A program made the position numbers and the translations under genes. Below the pieces are notes generated by a model. The model was not told where the DNA came from, did no database searches, and saw nothing but the letters and a program-made list of their open reading frames with translations. From contig NZ_BAFS01000183.1 in NCBI RefSeq assembly GCF_000308415.1, forward strand, positions 1 through 58,396: a stretch of 58,396 nucleotides of DNA, given 5' to 3'. Origin of the DNA: Nocardia asiatica NBRC 100129. Its GTDB lineage: Bacteria > Actinomycetota > Actinomycetes > Mycobacteriales > Mycobacteriaceae. This document shows positions 46,045 to 56,135 of the stretch, piece after piece (the stretch's first letter is position 1; each line of letters opens with the position of its first letter).

Positions 46045-46060
46045 TCGAACAGATGTTTGA
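46045..46060. promoter_or_regulatory. LexA (SOS) box of lexA
   Basis: TCGAACAGATGTTTGA matches TCGAACA-NN-TGTTCGA with one mismatch. It overlaps the predicted -35 (TTGATC, 46057-46062); a 17-base spacer leads to TAGATT at 46080-46085. This is the usual layout for lexA autoregulation. Confidence 0.85.
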
Positions 46061-46166
46061 TCAAGTGACGCGACCGGACTAGATTCGAAGAACCGAAGAC
46101 AGGACAGGTCATGCAGACACATGCCGGGCACCCAACCGCCTGGCAGAGCAGGAAAGGGCGGTTGCG

Positions 46167-46895
46167 GTGAGGCACACGGACGACACGGGCGACGAGACCG
46201 ACAGCGGCGCCGACGCGGCGGGTACCGGGGCGGATCTCACCGTGCGTCAGCGCAAGGTGCTGGAGGTGATCCGCACCTCGGTGAGCGAGCGCGGCTATCC
46301 GCCGAGCATTCGGGAGATCGGCGACGCCGTGGGGTTGACCTCCACCTCGTCGGTCGCGCATCAGCTACGCGCCCTGGAGCGCAAAGGCTATCTGCGCCGC
46401 GATCCGAATCGGCCGCGCGCCGTGGACGTCCGGGGCCTGGACGAGGTGGTGCGGTCGGTGACCAGCCTGCCGGTGGCCGGGGTGGACGACGGCGAGGTCG
46501 CCGTCGACGTCGATCGGCCCGTCCCCACGTTCGTCCCGGTGCTCGGCCGGATCGCCGCCGGTGGCCCGATCCTGGCCGAACAGGCCGTCGAGGACGTCTT
46601 CCCGCTGCCGCGCGAACTGGTCGGCGACGGTTCGCTGTTCCTGCTGAAGGTCGTCGGCCAGTCCATGATCGACGCGGCGATCTGCGACGGCGACTGGGTG
46701 GTCGTGCGGCAGCAGAACGTGGCCGACAACGGCGACATCGTAGCGGCGATGATCGACGGCGAGGCCACGGTGAAGACGTTCAAGCGCACCGGCAAGGACG
46801 TCTGGCTGATGCCGCACAACCCGGTCTTCGAGCCGATCCCCGGTAACGACGCGCAGATCCTGGGCAAGGTCGTCACGGTCATCCGGAAGATCTGA
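46167..46895 (+). CDS. lexA: LexA repressor
   Basis: Protein of 242 aa. The helix-turn-helix is N-terminal (residues 28-85, [20 protein letters not shown]). The self-cleavage bond is A131-G132 in RIAAGGP, and the catalytic pair is S166 in GQSMIDA and K203 in TVKTFK. RecA* triggers its cleavage and opens the SOS genes. Start GTG 46167 follows GGAAAGGG. The box at 46045-46060 shows self-repression. A terminator hairpin follows at 46914-46945. Confidence 0.97.
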   Translation: MRHTDDTGDETDSGADAAGTGADLTVRQRKVLEVIRTSVSERGYPPSIREIGDAVGLTSTSSVAHQLRALERKGYLRRDPNRPRAVDVRGLDEVVRSVTSLPVAGVDDGEVAVDVDRPVPTFVPVLGRIAAGGPILAEQAVEDVFPLPRELVGDGSLFLLKVVGQSMIDAAICDGDWVVVRQQNVADNGDIVAAMIDGEATVKTFKRTGKDVWLMPHNPVFEPIPGNDAQILGKVVTVIRKI

Positions 46896-46913
46896 CGGCC
46901 GGCGAGACGATGT

Positions 46914-46945
46914 CGATGGCCGCGCGGCGTCTCGCGCGGCCATCG
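46914..46945 (+). terminator. lexA terminator
   Basis: Perfect 12-bp stem CGATGGCCGCGC / GCGCGGCCATCG with an 8-base loop, beginning 18 bases after the lexA stop. TTCGT follows. Confidence 0.75.
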
Positions 46946-46964
46946 TTCGTACCGGCTCGGTCGA

Positions 46965-47372
46965 TCAACCCACCCCGAGCGCGGTCAAGAGCACCAGCAC
47001 GACGGTCGCCACGGCCAGCACACCGTGTCCGGCGACGACGGCGACCGGGAAGTGCGCCTCAGGAGGTTCGGCCGTACCGGCGGACCTGGAGCGGTAGGTG
47101 GGGATCCAGCGCAGCAGCATCGCGAATCCGAGCAGCGCGACCGGGATCAGCAATACGAACGCCACCCACGCCAGCGCGTCCGCGTCGGCGAAGAGGTACA
47201 CGATCCAGAGGATCAGTCCGGCCACGGCGAGCGCGAAGTGACCGAACACGACCGGCGCGGGCAGCTGGGTCGAATTCGGCTGCCGGGTACCGCCCTTGGC
47301 GATCCACGTGCCGAGCAGGAAGAAACCGCCGCCCGCGGTGAGCAACCAGAAGATCAACGCGGCGATGCCCAT
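46965..47372 (-). CDS. small four-helix membrane protein
   Basis: Protein of 135 aa with four membrane segments (ALIFWLLTAGGGFFLLGTWI, FGHFALAVAGLILWIVYLF, WVAFVLLIPVALLGFAML and VVAGHGVLAVATVVLVLL). His residues sit in the second and fourth helices, which could bind haem or metal, but no family is recognised. Start ATG 47372. It lies 9 bases after the DUF2231 gene on the same strand, so it is probably a partner of it. Confidence 0.75.
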   Translation of the reverse strand: MGIAALIFWLLTAGGGFFLLGTWIAKGGTRQPNSTQLPAPVVFGHFALAVAGLILWIVYLFADADALAWVAFVLLIPVALLGFAMLLRWIPTYRSRSAGTAEPPEAHFPVAVVAGHGVLAVATVVLVLLTALGVG

Positions 47373-47381
47373 CTGTGCCTC

Positions 47382-47894
47382 CTAAGGGGTTCGGTGCGTG
47401 AAGCCGCTTGCCTGGGTGGCCTCGTCGGCGACCCGCACGCCGTAGTGATAGGCGAGCTTGCCGCCGAGATACCCCGAGACCGCCAACGCCACCAGGGCGG
47501 CCACCGACAGCGCGAGCGGCCCGGCCGCGACGGGCGCATCGGCGCCCAGCCGCCACACGAAGCCGATCGCATAGGCGAGGGTCACCAGCAAGTTGAGGGT
47601 CATGTGCAGCAAGCCGGTGCGGAAGGCGGGCGTACCCGTCGGGATCGCGAGCAGGTCGAGGAATCCGATCGTCGCCGCTGCCAAGGCGCCCAGGACGCCG
47701 ATCGCGATCAGCCATGACGAGCCCTCGGCCAGGAACTCCGGATCGTCGACGAACCGCGACCCGAGGTCGAACACGAGACTGGCGACCCAGGCGCCGATCG
47801 GCACGGTGACCAGGATCGGGTGGAACGGATGTCCGTAAGGACCGGCCAGCACGGCACTCACCGGCTGCTTTCCCTGCTGCGAAGCTCCGTTCAT
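47382..47894 (-). CDS. DUF2231 membrane protein
   Basis: Protein of 170 aa with the DUF2231 opening GHPFHPILVTVPIGAWVASL, its His pair likely metal or haem ligands, and four membrane segments. Members are predicted redox-linked membrane proteins. ATG 47894 follows GGAGG; it overlaps the stop of a possible small frame at 47891-48088 (ATGA). It forms a pair with the four-helix protein downstream. Confidence 0.85.
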   Translation of the reverse strand: MNGASQQGKQPVSAVLAGPYGHPFHPILVTVPIGAWVASLVFDLGSRFVDDPEFLAEGSSWLIAIGVLGALAAATIGFLDLLAIPTGTPAFRTGLLHMTLNLLVTLAYAIGFVWRLGADAPVAAGPLALSVAALVALAVSGYLGGKLAYHYGVRVADEATQASGFTHRTP

Positions 47895-48088
47895 CGCATG
47901 CCTCCAACGAGGTCGATCACCTCGCATCGGTCGACCGCCACCGAGCCGGAACTTCCCGGCCTGCCGACGCCGCTCGGTCCGCCGTGGACGCCGCCCAGGA
48001 AACCAGTGGACAGTCGCTCTCCGTGTAGGTGAATGGTGCAATCATTTCGATCGGATACGAGAACAGACGTACCCGCCGAGCGGAACAT
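47891..48088 (-). CDS. possible small protein coupled to DUF2231 gene
   Basis: A frame of 65 codons, preceded by GGGGG, ends with TGA inside the ATG of the DUF2231 gene (ATGA), as for translationally coupled genes. It is Gly-rich in the middle (GFLGGVHGGPSGVG) and ends with a neat VDRCEVIDLVGGMR. No family is recognised. Codon choice is only mildly coding-like. Chance is a real alternative. Confidence 0.35.
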   Translation of the reverse strand: MFRSAGTSVLVSDRNDCTIHLHGERLSTGFLGGVHGGPSGVGRPGSSGSVAVDRCEVIDLVGGMR

Positions 48089-48234
48089 CACACCCCCGCG
48101 TCGAAGAGACCGCCGGCTATCCGGACCGAATTCTGCGGCCCGCCGAATAGGCGGCTCCGCTTTCTTTCGCCGAGTAACCGAAACACCGGCACACCACACC
48201 GCGAGCGAATTCGCTTTCAGCTACCACGTGGCGG

Positions 48235-48324
48235 CTACGACATCATCGGCAGCATCGGCATCGGCATGCCGGGGAACATGCGATTCCACCAGTCGCGTGC
48301 CATCCCCATCATCTGCTCCATCAC
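48235..48324 (-). CDS. methionine-rich micro-protein at the end of the hydrogenase operon
   Basis: A 28-29-residue frame with strong signals. GGGGAGG at 48334-48340 precedes GTG 48324 by 9 bases (ATG 48321 by 12). An in-frame TGA six bases before GTG 48324 rules out a longer start, and TAG ends it at 48235. Ten of 28 residues from ATG 48321 are Met; it contains MEQMMGMARDWWNRMF and then PMPMLPMM. The Trp pair and single hydrophobic face suggest membrane-surface or metal binding (soft metals suit Met). It is on the same strand as, and 281 bases after, DUF6390, the last large gene of the [NiFe]-hydrogenase maturation operon. Confidence 0.55.
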   Translation of the reverse strand: MMEQMMGMARDWWNRMFPGMPMPMLPMMS

Positions 48325-48605
48325 GGTAGTTCACCTCCCCTCGGGCAGAATCCGATACGCGGATCGGCCCATCGGGCACGGCGCCGAGGGGACGCGCCGA
48401 CACACCGTGAGAATCACCCCGGAACAATTCCTGGGTGGCAATGAATTCTTCACTTGCAGCCATCGGCGATTCCACGCGTCGCTCCTCGAAGCCGGGCTCG
48501 ACAGCCATATACATCATACTCCGCACACGCGTCGGCGAAACACGTCGGAGAGCGTGCGGAATTCCACCGCACCGTCGAGTACGGACAATTCCCGAAACGC
48601 GCTGA

Positions 48606-49352
48606 TCAGCTTTTCGCCGAGATTCCCCGCGCGGCGAGTCGCCGGTTGGTGACCTCCAGCTGACGCAGCGTCCCCGCCGTCAGAGCATTCGCCTGGGCAT
48701 CGTCCAGCCGCCCGCACAGCCGCCCCCAGTGCACCGCCACCTGCTCCCCCACCGCGACGTCCGGCACCGCCGCGTACCCGTCCACCCGGATCGGCACCCT
48801 CCGCACGGTCTCCGTCGACAGCGCGAGACGCTCGCCGTCCCAGTCGAGCGCGCGAGAGCGCAGCGCGACCTCGCCGCCGGTGCGGTCGAGCACGGTGCCC
48901 CAGCTGATCCGGCAGCTGTCGAGCACGTGCAGGGGATGCGCGTTGCCGTGCCGGAGCAGCCGCGACCACGGGTATACGCCGAACACATGGAAGCAGTGGT
49001 TGGCCGCGGCCTCCTCCGCCAGCCGCGGGGTCAGGTGCGTCCAGTAGCCGCCCGCGACCGGGCCGAGCAGGTTCAGCAGCTCCGCGGTGAACTCACGGGG
49101 GTCCAGGTCCGCGCCGACGCCGCCGCCCAGCCAGTACGACTCGACGAGGCGGCGGTCCAGCGGGTCGGCGATGCCGGTCATCCGGGCCATCACCCGCAAG
49201 TAGGGCCACGCGCCGGTGAACCGGCGCGCCACCGCCCGCACCTGTTCGTCCGAACCGTCCCGCAGCGCGGCCGCGTCGGGCGGCCCGCAGTAGCCGAGCC
49301 GGTTGGGGGCGTAGGCGTACCGGGCGAACATCTCCGCTCCGCTGCCCGCCAT
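48606..49352 (-). CDS. DUF6390 hydrogenase-associated protein
   Basis: Protein of 248 aa matching DUF6390, found in actinobacterial [NiFe]-hydrogenase gene sets. It has the early MFARYAYAPNRLGYCGPPD, a His/Cys-containing HCFHVFGVYPWSRLLR and a C-terminal DNA- or metal-neutral region; there is no known fold assignment. I choose ATG 49352, which overlaps the NiCoT stop (TGATG), over the TTG two codons upstream. Translationally coupled with the nickel permease. The role is unknown; hydrogenase assembly is inferred from context. Confidence 0.82.
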   Translation of the reverse strand: MAGSGAEMFARYAYAPNRLGYCGPPDAAALRDGSDEQVRAVARRFTGAWPYLRVMARMTGIADPLDRRLVESYWLGGGVGADLDPREFTAELLNLLGPVAGGYWTHLTPRLAEEAAANHCFHVFGVYPWSRLLRHGNAHPLHVLDSCRISWGTVLDRTGGEVALRSRALDWDGERLALSTETVRRVPIRVDGYAAVPDVAVGEQVAVHWGRLCGRLDDAQANALTAGTLRQLEVTNRRLAARGISAKS

Positions 49353-50479
49353 CAGCAAGGCCTTTCACCGGCGTGCCCGGGAGTCCACCGCTGCTCCAGC
49401 CGGCCGAATCGCCACACCGCGACCGCCACCGCCCAGGTGAGCACGAACAGCCCGACGATCAGGAAACCCATCGCCCCGAGATCCAGCCCGCCGACCCAGG
49501 CCAGTGGGCCTTCCGCGATGCCGAACTCCGCGGCCAGCAGCGAGATGATCTCCTGTGCGCCGATCAGCAGGGCTACGGCAACCGACAGCGCCGTGACGAC
49601 GACGTTGTAGTAGACCGCGCGCAGCGGCCCGGCGAAGGCCCACCCGTAGGCGTAGTTCATGAACGCGCCGTCGAGTGCGTCGAAGAGAGTCATCCCCGCC
49701 GAGAACAGCACCGGCAGCACCAGAATCGCGTACCACGGCAGGTCGGTCGCCGCCGCGCCGCCCGCGATCACCAACAGGCTCACCTCGGTGACGGTGTCGA
49801 AACCCAGCCCGAACAGCAGCCCGACGGGGTACATCTGCCACGGTGCGCGCACCGCCCGGATCAGCGGGCCGATCACCCGTTGCAGGGCGCCGCGGTCGTT
49901 CAATCGCTGCCGCAGCGCGGCTTCGTCACAGGTCCCGTGCCGCATCCCGCGGAACACCCGCCAGATGCCGATCAGCGAGGCCAGGTTCAACACGCCGATG
50001 GCCAGCAGGAACGTCCCCGAGACGCCGGTGCCGAACAGGCCGGTCCACCGTTGCAGCCCGGAGTTCTCCTCGCGCAGGCTCCCCGCCAGCGCCTTGACGC
50101 CGAACGCCAGCAGCGCGACGAGGGCGAAGACGACGGTGGAGTGCCCGAGGGAGAACCAGAATCCGACCGACAGCGGCTTACGTCCGTCCGCGACCAGCTT
50201 GCGGGTGGTGTTGTCGATCGCGGCGATGTGGTCGGCGTCGAACGCGTGCCGCATCCCGAGCGTGTAGGCCGTGACGCCGAGCCCGACGCCGAAGACCGCG
50301 TCGTCCACCACATACCCGCCGGGGACCACGAGCAGCAGCAGCGCCGACCAGCCGAGGACGTGCAGGGCGACGACGACCGACGCCATCCCCGCGACGCCGC
50401 GACGCCGGCGCCCGTCCAGCCGGGCCAGCGGGCCGCGCGGCGCCGCGGGACTATCGGCGATCCGACCGATGACGCCCAC
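49352..50479 (-). CDS. NiCoT-family nickel/cobalt permease
   Basis: Permease of 375 aa with about eight membrane segments. The family signature RHAFDADHIAAIDN is at 77-90, and GLLFGLGFDTVTEVSLL is the second signature. It imports Ni(II), and perhaps Co(II), for the hydrogenase active site. Start GTG 50479 follows GGAGAGAAAGCGAG. It is in the hyp operon between HypE and DUF6390, which supports a nickel role over cobalt. Confidence 0.93.
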   Translation of the reverse strand: MGVIGRIADSPAAPRGPLARLDGRRRRGVAGMASVVVALHVLGWSALLLLVVPGGYVVDDAVFGVGLGVTAYTLGMRHAFDADHIAAIDNTTRKLVADGRKPLSVGFWFSLGHSTVVFALVALLAFGVKALAGSLREENSGLQRWTGLFGTGVSGTFLLAIGVLNLASLIGIWRVFRGMRHGTCDEAALRQRLNDRGALQRVIGPLIRAVRAPWQMYPVGLLFGLGFDTVTEVSLLVIAGGAAATDLPWYAILVLPVLFSAGMTLFDALDGAFMNYAYGWAFAGPLRAVYYNVVVTALSVAVALLIGAQEIISLLAAEFGIAEGPLAWVGGLDLGAMGFLIVGLFVLTWAVAVAVWRFGRLEQRWTPGHAGERPC

Positions 50480-50512
50480 CTCGCTTTCTCTCCGGACCGG
50501 TTCGGTCGGCCG

Positions 50513-51581
50513 TCAGCAGATTCGCGGCAATTGCTCGCCCGCGGGCAGGTCGACCACGCGCGTACCACCGAGCCCGGTGCGGGCCACGACCATCCCGGGA
50601 TGTTCGGCGACGCACCGGCCGATCGCCACCGCCTGCGCGCCCAGCGGGTGCTCCCGCATCGCCGCGAGGACGTGATCGGCGTCCTCGGGCGGGACGAACG
50701 CCAGCAGCTTGCCCTCGTTGGCCACGTACATCGGGTCCAAGCCGAGCAGTCCGCACGCGTCGCGCACGCCGTCGGGCACCGGGAGCTGCCGCTCGTCCAG
50801 CGCCACACCGATGTTCGCGGCGCGGGCGATCTCGTTGAGCGAGGCCGCGACTCCGCCTCGGGTGGGATCGCGCAGCACGTGCACGTCGGCGCCGGTGGCC
50901 AGCATCGCCGCGACCAAGCCGTGCAGCGGCGCGGTGTCGCTGAGCACGGTGGTGCCGAATTCCAGGCCTTCGCGGCAGCTGAGCACCGCGACACCGTGCA
51001 CGCCGATGTCGCCGCTGACCAGCACGACATCACCCGGGGTCGCGCGCTGCGGCCGGATGTCCACGCCCGGGTCGACCACACCGATCCCGGCGGTGTTGAG
51101 GTAGATCCCGTCGCCGTGCCCGGCGTCGACGACCTTCGTGTCGCCGGTGACCAGCTGGACCTCCGCCGCGAGCGCGGCGGTGCCGACCGCCTGCGCGATC
51201 CGCGCGATGTCGGCCAGCGCGGTGCCCTCTTCCAGGATGAACGCGGTGGACAGCACCATCGGCCGCGCCCCGGACATGGCCAGGTCGTTCACCGTGCCGT
51301 TGACCGCGAGCTCGCCGATCGTGCCCCCGGGGAAGACGATCGGCTTGACCACGAAAGAATCGGTGGAGAAAGCCAATCGCGCCCCACCGAGCGTGACGAC
51401 CGCGGAGTCGGTCAGGTCGGCGGTGGCGGCCGAGCCGAACGCGGGCAGGAACAGATGCTCGATCAGCTCGCCGGACATCGCGCCGCCGCCGCCGTGGCCC
51501 ATCACGATGTTCGGCGCGTCCCGCAGCGGCATCGGGCAGACCCAGCCCTCCATGTCGATGGTCGCGGGCGCCGCGCGTTCC

Positions 51582-51589
<8 letters not shown>
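50513..51589 (-). CDS. hypE: hydrogenase maturation protein HypE
   Basis: Protein of 358 aa. The AIR-synthase-like fold is shown by [20 protein letters not shown] and [16 protein letters not shown]. The C-terminus is PRIC; the terminal Cys accepts the carbamoyl group from HypF and is dehydrated by ATP to thiocyanate, the source of the active-site CN ligands. The start ATG 51589 overlaps the HypD stop by 8 bases. Confidence 0.96.
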
Positions 51590-52690
<1,101 letters not shown>

Positions 52691-52694
<4 letters not shown>

Positions 52695-53017
52695 GACGTC
52701 GCCTCCGGTTCCTCGCGTGGTGGCTCGGCGGCGGGATTGTCCACACCCGCCTGCTCGGCGGCGATCTCGAAGCCGTCGCCGAATTCCTCGTTCAGTACGC
52801 CGAGGTGCTCGAACTCGGCCAGGGTCCGCAGCGCGGAGTCCTCGTCCAGTCGCTGGATCGCGAAGCCGACGTGGACCACGACGTAGTCACCGATTGCCGC
52901 GTCCGGGATGTATTGCAGGCACACGTCCTTGTGCACGCCGCCGAAGTCGACGACCGACATCAGCGTGCCGTCCCGCTCGTGCAGGCTGAGCACTTTGCCT
53001 GGTACCGCAAGACACAT
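52691..53017 (-). CDS. hypC: hydrogenase maturation chaperone HypC (long form)
   Basis: HypC/HupF protein of 108 aa. The N-terminal MCLAVPGKV gives Cys2, the ligand for iron and for HypD. The core ends near [13 protein letters not shown]. An acidic tail of about 35 residues follows, making it longer than the usual 75-95. Its stop overlaps the HypD start by 4 bases. A second, shorter HypC lies at 55385-55627. Confidence 0.95.
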
Positions 53018-53033
53018 CGTTGCTCTCCTTCGC

Positions 53034-55388
53034 TCATCCCTCGCTGCCCGCGAGGAGTTGCCCGAATGCGAGGCCGCCGTCGTTGGGCGGCAGTCGGCGG
53101 TGGGTGATCACGGTGAACCCGTTGTCGCGCAGCAGCGCGCACGATCGCGCGAGCAGCAGGGCGTTCTGGAACACTCCGCCGGACAGCGCGACGACCGTCG
53201 CCGGGGTGGCGTAGCGAATCGCGAGGTCGAGCACCAGCCGGGCGAGCGCCGCGTGGAACCGGGCGCCGACCACCGGTGCGGGCACGCCCGCGCGAACGTC
53301 GGCCACGACGGCCGCGAGCACCGGTGCGGGATCGATCGCGGCGGGATCGCCGTCCGCCGCCGGGAACCGGTAGGCGATGACGTCGTCCGCGCCGGTACGG
53401 GACAGTCCTTCCAGTTCGATCGCCGCCTGGGCTTCGTAATCCACCTCGTGGCGGACGCCGCACAGCGACGACACCGCGTCGAACAACCGGCCCATGCTCG
53501 ACGTGGGCGCGCAGCCCAATCCGGTGCGGAACTGGTGGGCCAGCACCGATCGCTCGGCGGGCGGGCACGCGGCGACCGCCGGGATGTCCTCGTCCCAGCC
53601 GATCCCGGCCGCCCACAGATGCGCCAGCGCCATGCGATAGGGCCTGCGCACCGCGAGGTCGCCGCCCGCGAGCGGCACGTACTTCAGGTGCGCCAGCCGC
53701 CGGTAGCCCTTGTAGCCCGCCAGCAGGACCTCGCCGCCCCACACCGCGCCGTCCGGCCCGAAGCCGGTGCCGTCGAAGGCGATGCCGACCACCTGATCGG
53801 TGGCGCCGAGTCCGTGCTCGCCCATCACGGCGGCGATGTGCGCGTGGTGGTGCTGGACGGTGTACACGGCTCGCTCGCCCGCGTGCCCGCGCGCCCACGC
53901 GGTGGAGCGGTAGCCGGGGTGCGCGTCGGCGACCAGTTGCCGCGGGCGCACGCCGGTGAGTTCCGCGAGGTGGCGCTGGGCGGCGTCGAAGGAGCGCAGC
54001 GTGGCCAGGTCGTCCATGTCGCCGATGTGCTGGCTCAGCCAGGCGTAGCGACCCTCGGCCAGCGCGCAGGTGTTCTTGAGGTCGGCGCCGACCGCGAGGG
54101 TCGGCGGCAGCGGCACCGGCAGCAGCAGCGGCAGCGGCGCGTAACCGCGCGAGCGCCGTACGGGCAGCTCGCGGCCGTCGAGCGAGCGCACCACCGAGTC
54201 GTCGCAGGGCACCAGGATGCGCCGGTTGTGCGACAGCCAGCCGTCGGCCAGCCCCGCCAGCCGGGTCCGGGCGTCGTCGTCCTGGTAGCAGATCGGCTCG
54301 CCGCCGAGATTGCCCGAGGTCATCACGAGCACCCGCGGGCCGGGCGGGTCGCCGGGCAGGCCGAACAGCAGCAGGTGCAGCGGAGTGTAGGCGAGCATCA
54401 CGCCCAGATCCGGGTTGCCGGGCGCCACCGACGGAGCCGGGATCGGGTCGGGATGTGTCTCGCCGCCCACCGGCGCCGCAGCATCGCCCCGGCCGGGCCT
54501 CGTGCGGGACGAACGGGATTCTTCCGGCAGGGATCGGCGCGCGAGCAGCACTATCGGCCGGGCCGGGCCGGTCAGCAGCGTCGCGGCGGCGCTGTCGACG
54601 GCGACGATGGCCCGGGCGGTGGCGAGATCCGGCGCCATCACGGCGAAAGGTTTGGCTCCGCGCCGTTTGCGCCTGCGCAACTCCGCGACGGCCGACTCGT
54701 TGGTGGCGTCGCACGCGAGGTGGTATCCGCCGATGCCCTTGACCGCCAGGATGCCGCCCGCGCGCAGCAGTCGCCGCGCGGCCGTCAGCGGCGCACCGGC
54801 TCCCGGTCCGGTGTAGGTCAGCACCGGACCACAGTCCGGGCAGGCGATCGGCTGGGCGTGGAAACGGCGGTTCGCGGGATCGGCGTACTCCCGCGCGCAC
54901 CGGCCGCACATGGCGAAATCGGCCATCGACGTCCGCTCGCGGTCGTAGGGCAGGCTCGCGATGATGGTGAAGCGCGGACCGCAGTTGGTGCAGTTGACGA
55001 ACGGGTGCCGATAGCGCCGATCGCCGGGATCGCGCAACTCGCGTTCGCAGTCCGCGCAGATCGCCACGTCGGGTGAGGCCAGCGTACGGCCGCCGCCGTC
55101 GCGCGTGGTGCCCGCGATGTGGAATCCGGTGCCGCCGCGCACCGGGATGTCGGTCTGCTCGACCGATTCGACCACCGCCAGCGGAGGCGGCCGCAGCCGC
55201 AGCCGCTCGGCGAACTCGTCCAGTCCCGCCGGCCCGCCTTCGACCTCGATGACGACGCCGCCGCTGTCGTTGCCCACGCTGCCGGACAGGGCCAGTTCGG
55301 CGGCGGTGGTGTAGACGAACGGGCGGAACCCGACGCCTTGCACCACGCCGCGCACCAGGAGCCGCCGCCGCAGCCGCTCGGTGGTCAT
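53034..55388 (-). CDS. hypF: carbamoyltransferase HypF
   Basis: Protein of 784 aa with all HypF parts: acylphosphatase (RGVVQGVGFRPF at 13-24), two zinc fingers (C111/C114/C133/C136 and C161/C164/C183/C186), a YrdC domain (about 195-380) and a Kae1-like C-terminal domain with HHHAHIAAVM. It uses carbamoyl phosphate and ATP to carbamoylate HypE. A Ser/Pro/Arg-rich stretch of about 40 residues sits inside the YrdC part. It overlaps the upstream HypC by 4 bases. Confidence 0.96.
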   Translation of the reverse strand: MTTERLRRRLLVRGVVQGVGFRPFVYTTAAELALSGSVGNDSGGVVIEVEGGPAGLDEFAERLRLRPPPLAVVESVEQTDIPVRGGTGFHIAGTTRDGGGRTLASPDVAICADCERELRDPGDRRYRHPFVNCTNCGPRFTIIASLPYDRERTSMADFAMCGRCAREYADPANRRFHAQPIACPDCGPVLTYTGPGAGAPLTAARRLLRAGGILAVKGIGGYHLACDATNESAVAELRRRKRRGAKPFAVMAPDLATARAIVAVDSAAATLLTGPARPIVLLARRSLPEESRSSRTRPGRGDAAAPVGGETHPDPIPAPSVAPGNPDLGVMLAYTPLHLLLFGLPGDPPGPRVLVMTSGNLGGEPICYQDDDARTRLAGLADGWLSHNRRILVPCDDSVVRSLDGRELPVRRSRGYAPLPLLLPVPLPPTLAVGADLKNTCALAEGRYAWLSQHIGDMDDLATLRSFDAAQRHLAELTGVRPRQLVADAHPGYRSTAWARGHAGERAVYTVQHHHAHIAAVMGEHGLGATDQVVGIAFDGTGFGPDGAVWGGEVLLAGYKGYRRLAHLKYVPLAGGDLAVRRPYRMALAHLWAAGIGWDEDIPAVAACPPAERSVLAHQFRTGLGCAPTSSMGRLFDAVSSLCGVRHEVDYEAQAAIELEGLSRTGADDVIAYRFPAADGDPAAIDPAPVLAAVVADVRAGVPAPVVGARFHAALARLVLDLAIRYATPATVVALSGGVFQNALLLARSCALLRDNGFTVITHRRLPPNDGGLAFGQLLAGSEG

Positions 55389-55627
55389 GGCAGGTCTCCG
55401 CGTTGCAGCAGCCGCAGTCCGTCCAGCGCCGCCGCCGCGCCCGCCTCGTCGGTCTTCTCCACCGCGAAACCCATGTGGATGATCACCCAGTCACCCGGGC
55501 GCGCCGGATCGTCGCCGAGCAGGCCGATGTTCACTCTGCGCGGCTCGCCGGACACCTCGACCAGCGCGATCTGCTCGTGGTAGCCCTCGGGGATCGCCAT
55601 CACCCGTCCGGGAATGCCGAGACACAT
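55385..55627 (-). CDS. hydrogenase maturation chaperone HypC (short form)
   Basis: HypC-family protein of 80 aa. MCLGIPGRV supplies Cys2, and IIHMGFAVEKTDE is the family end. It differs clearly from the 108-aa HypC at 52691-53017. Two copies may serve different steps (large-subunit chaperone versus HypD partner), as with HypC/HybG or HypC/HupF. It is 3 bases after the maturation protease and overlaps HypF by 4. Confidence 0.94.
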   Translation of the reverse strand: MCLGIPGRVMAIPEGYHEQIALVEVSGEPRRVNIGLLGDDPARPGDWVIIHMGFAVEKTDEAGAAAALDGLRLLQRGDLP

Positions 55628-55630
55628 CCG

Positions 55631-56122
55631 TCAGTCCTCCTGTCGCGCTGTGGCCGGCGGAAGCGGCGCGGCGCCGGTGTGCAGTAAGTCGGCGAGCACA
55701 CCTCCGACAGCGGCGACCGCCTCGTCCACCGCCGCGGCGACCGGCTCGGACAGGCCGATGCCCTCGTCCACGCGGGCGACCTGACAGCCGACCACCACGG
55801 TGGGTGGTAGCACGCCGCCCAGGGCGCGCACCCCGGCGAAGACCGCGTCCGGGCTCATCGCGTGCGCGTCGAGCGCGGCGCCGGTGTCCTCCGGCACGGC
55901 GCGGAACACCTCGACCCGGCCGGGCGCGCCGCGGCCGGGCACCGCGTCGACCAGCACCAGGGCGGCCCAGGGATCGAGCAGGTCGTAGGCGAGATGCATG
56001 CCGCGGATGCCGTAGTCCACCACGCGCACGCCGGGGTCGGGGTGGCGCGGCAGCCGCCGCACCACCTCGGGTCCGAATCCGTCGTCGCCGAGGAAGATGT
56101 TGCCGATCCCGGCGATCAGCAC
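55631..56122 (-). CDS. hydrogenase maturation protease (HycI/HupD family)
   Basis: Nickel-checked endopeptidase of 163 aa. GIGNIFLGDDGFGPEV holds E19, LVLVDAV holds D59 and LDAHAMSP holds H87, the three nickel ligands of HybD/HycI. It trims the large-subunit C-terminus after metal insertion. Start GTG 56122. In the operon between the 105-aa hydrophilic protein and HypC. Confidence 0.94.
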   Translation of the reverse strand: MLIAGIGNIFLGDDGFGPEVVRRLPRHPDPGVRVVDYGIRGMHLAYDLLDPWAALVLVDAVPGRGAPGRVEVFRAVPEDTGAALDAHAMSPDAVFAGVRALGGVLPPTVVVGCQVARVDEGIGLSEPVAAAVDEAVAAVGGVLADLLHTGAAPLPPATARQED

Positions 56123-56135
56123 CGCGGCCGTGAAT

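Noticed and set aside
48221..48508. Frame of about 96 codons on the minus strand after DUF6390
   Set aside because: It overlaps the Met-rich micro-ORF in another frame and has no RBS as good. Its C-terminal half is an alternate reading of the Met-rich codons.
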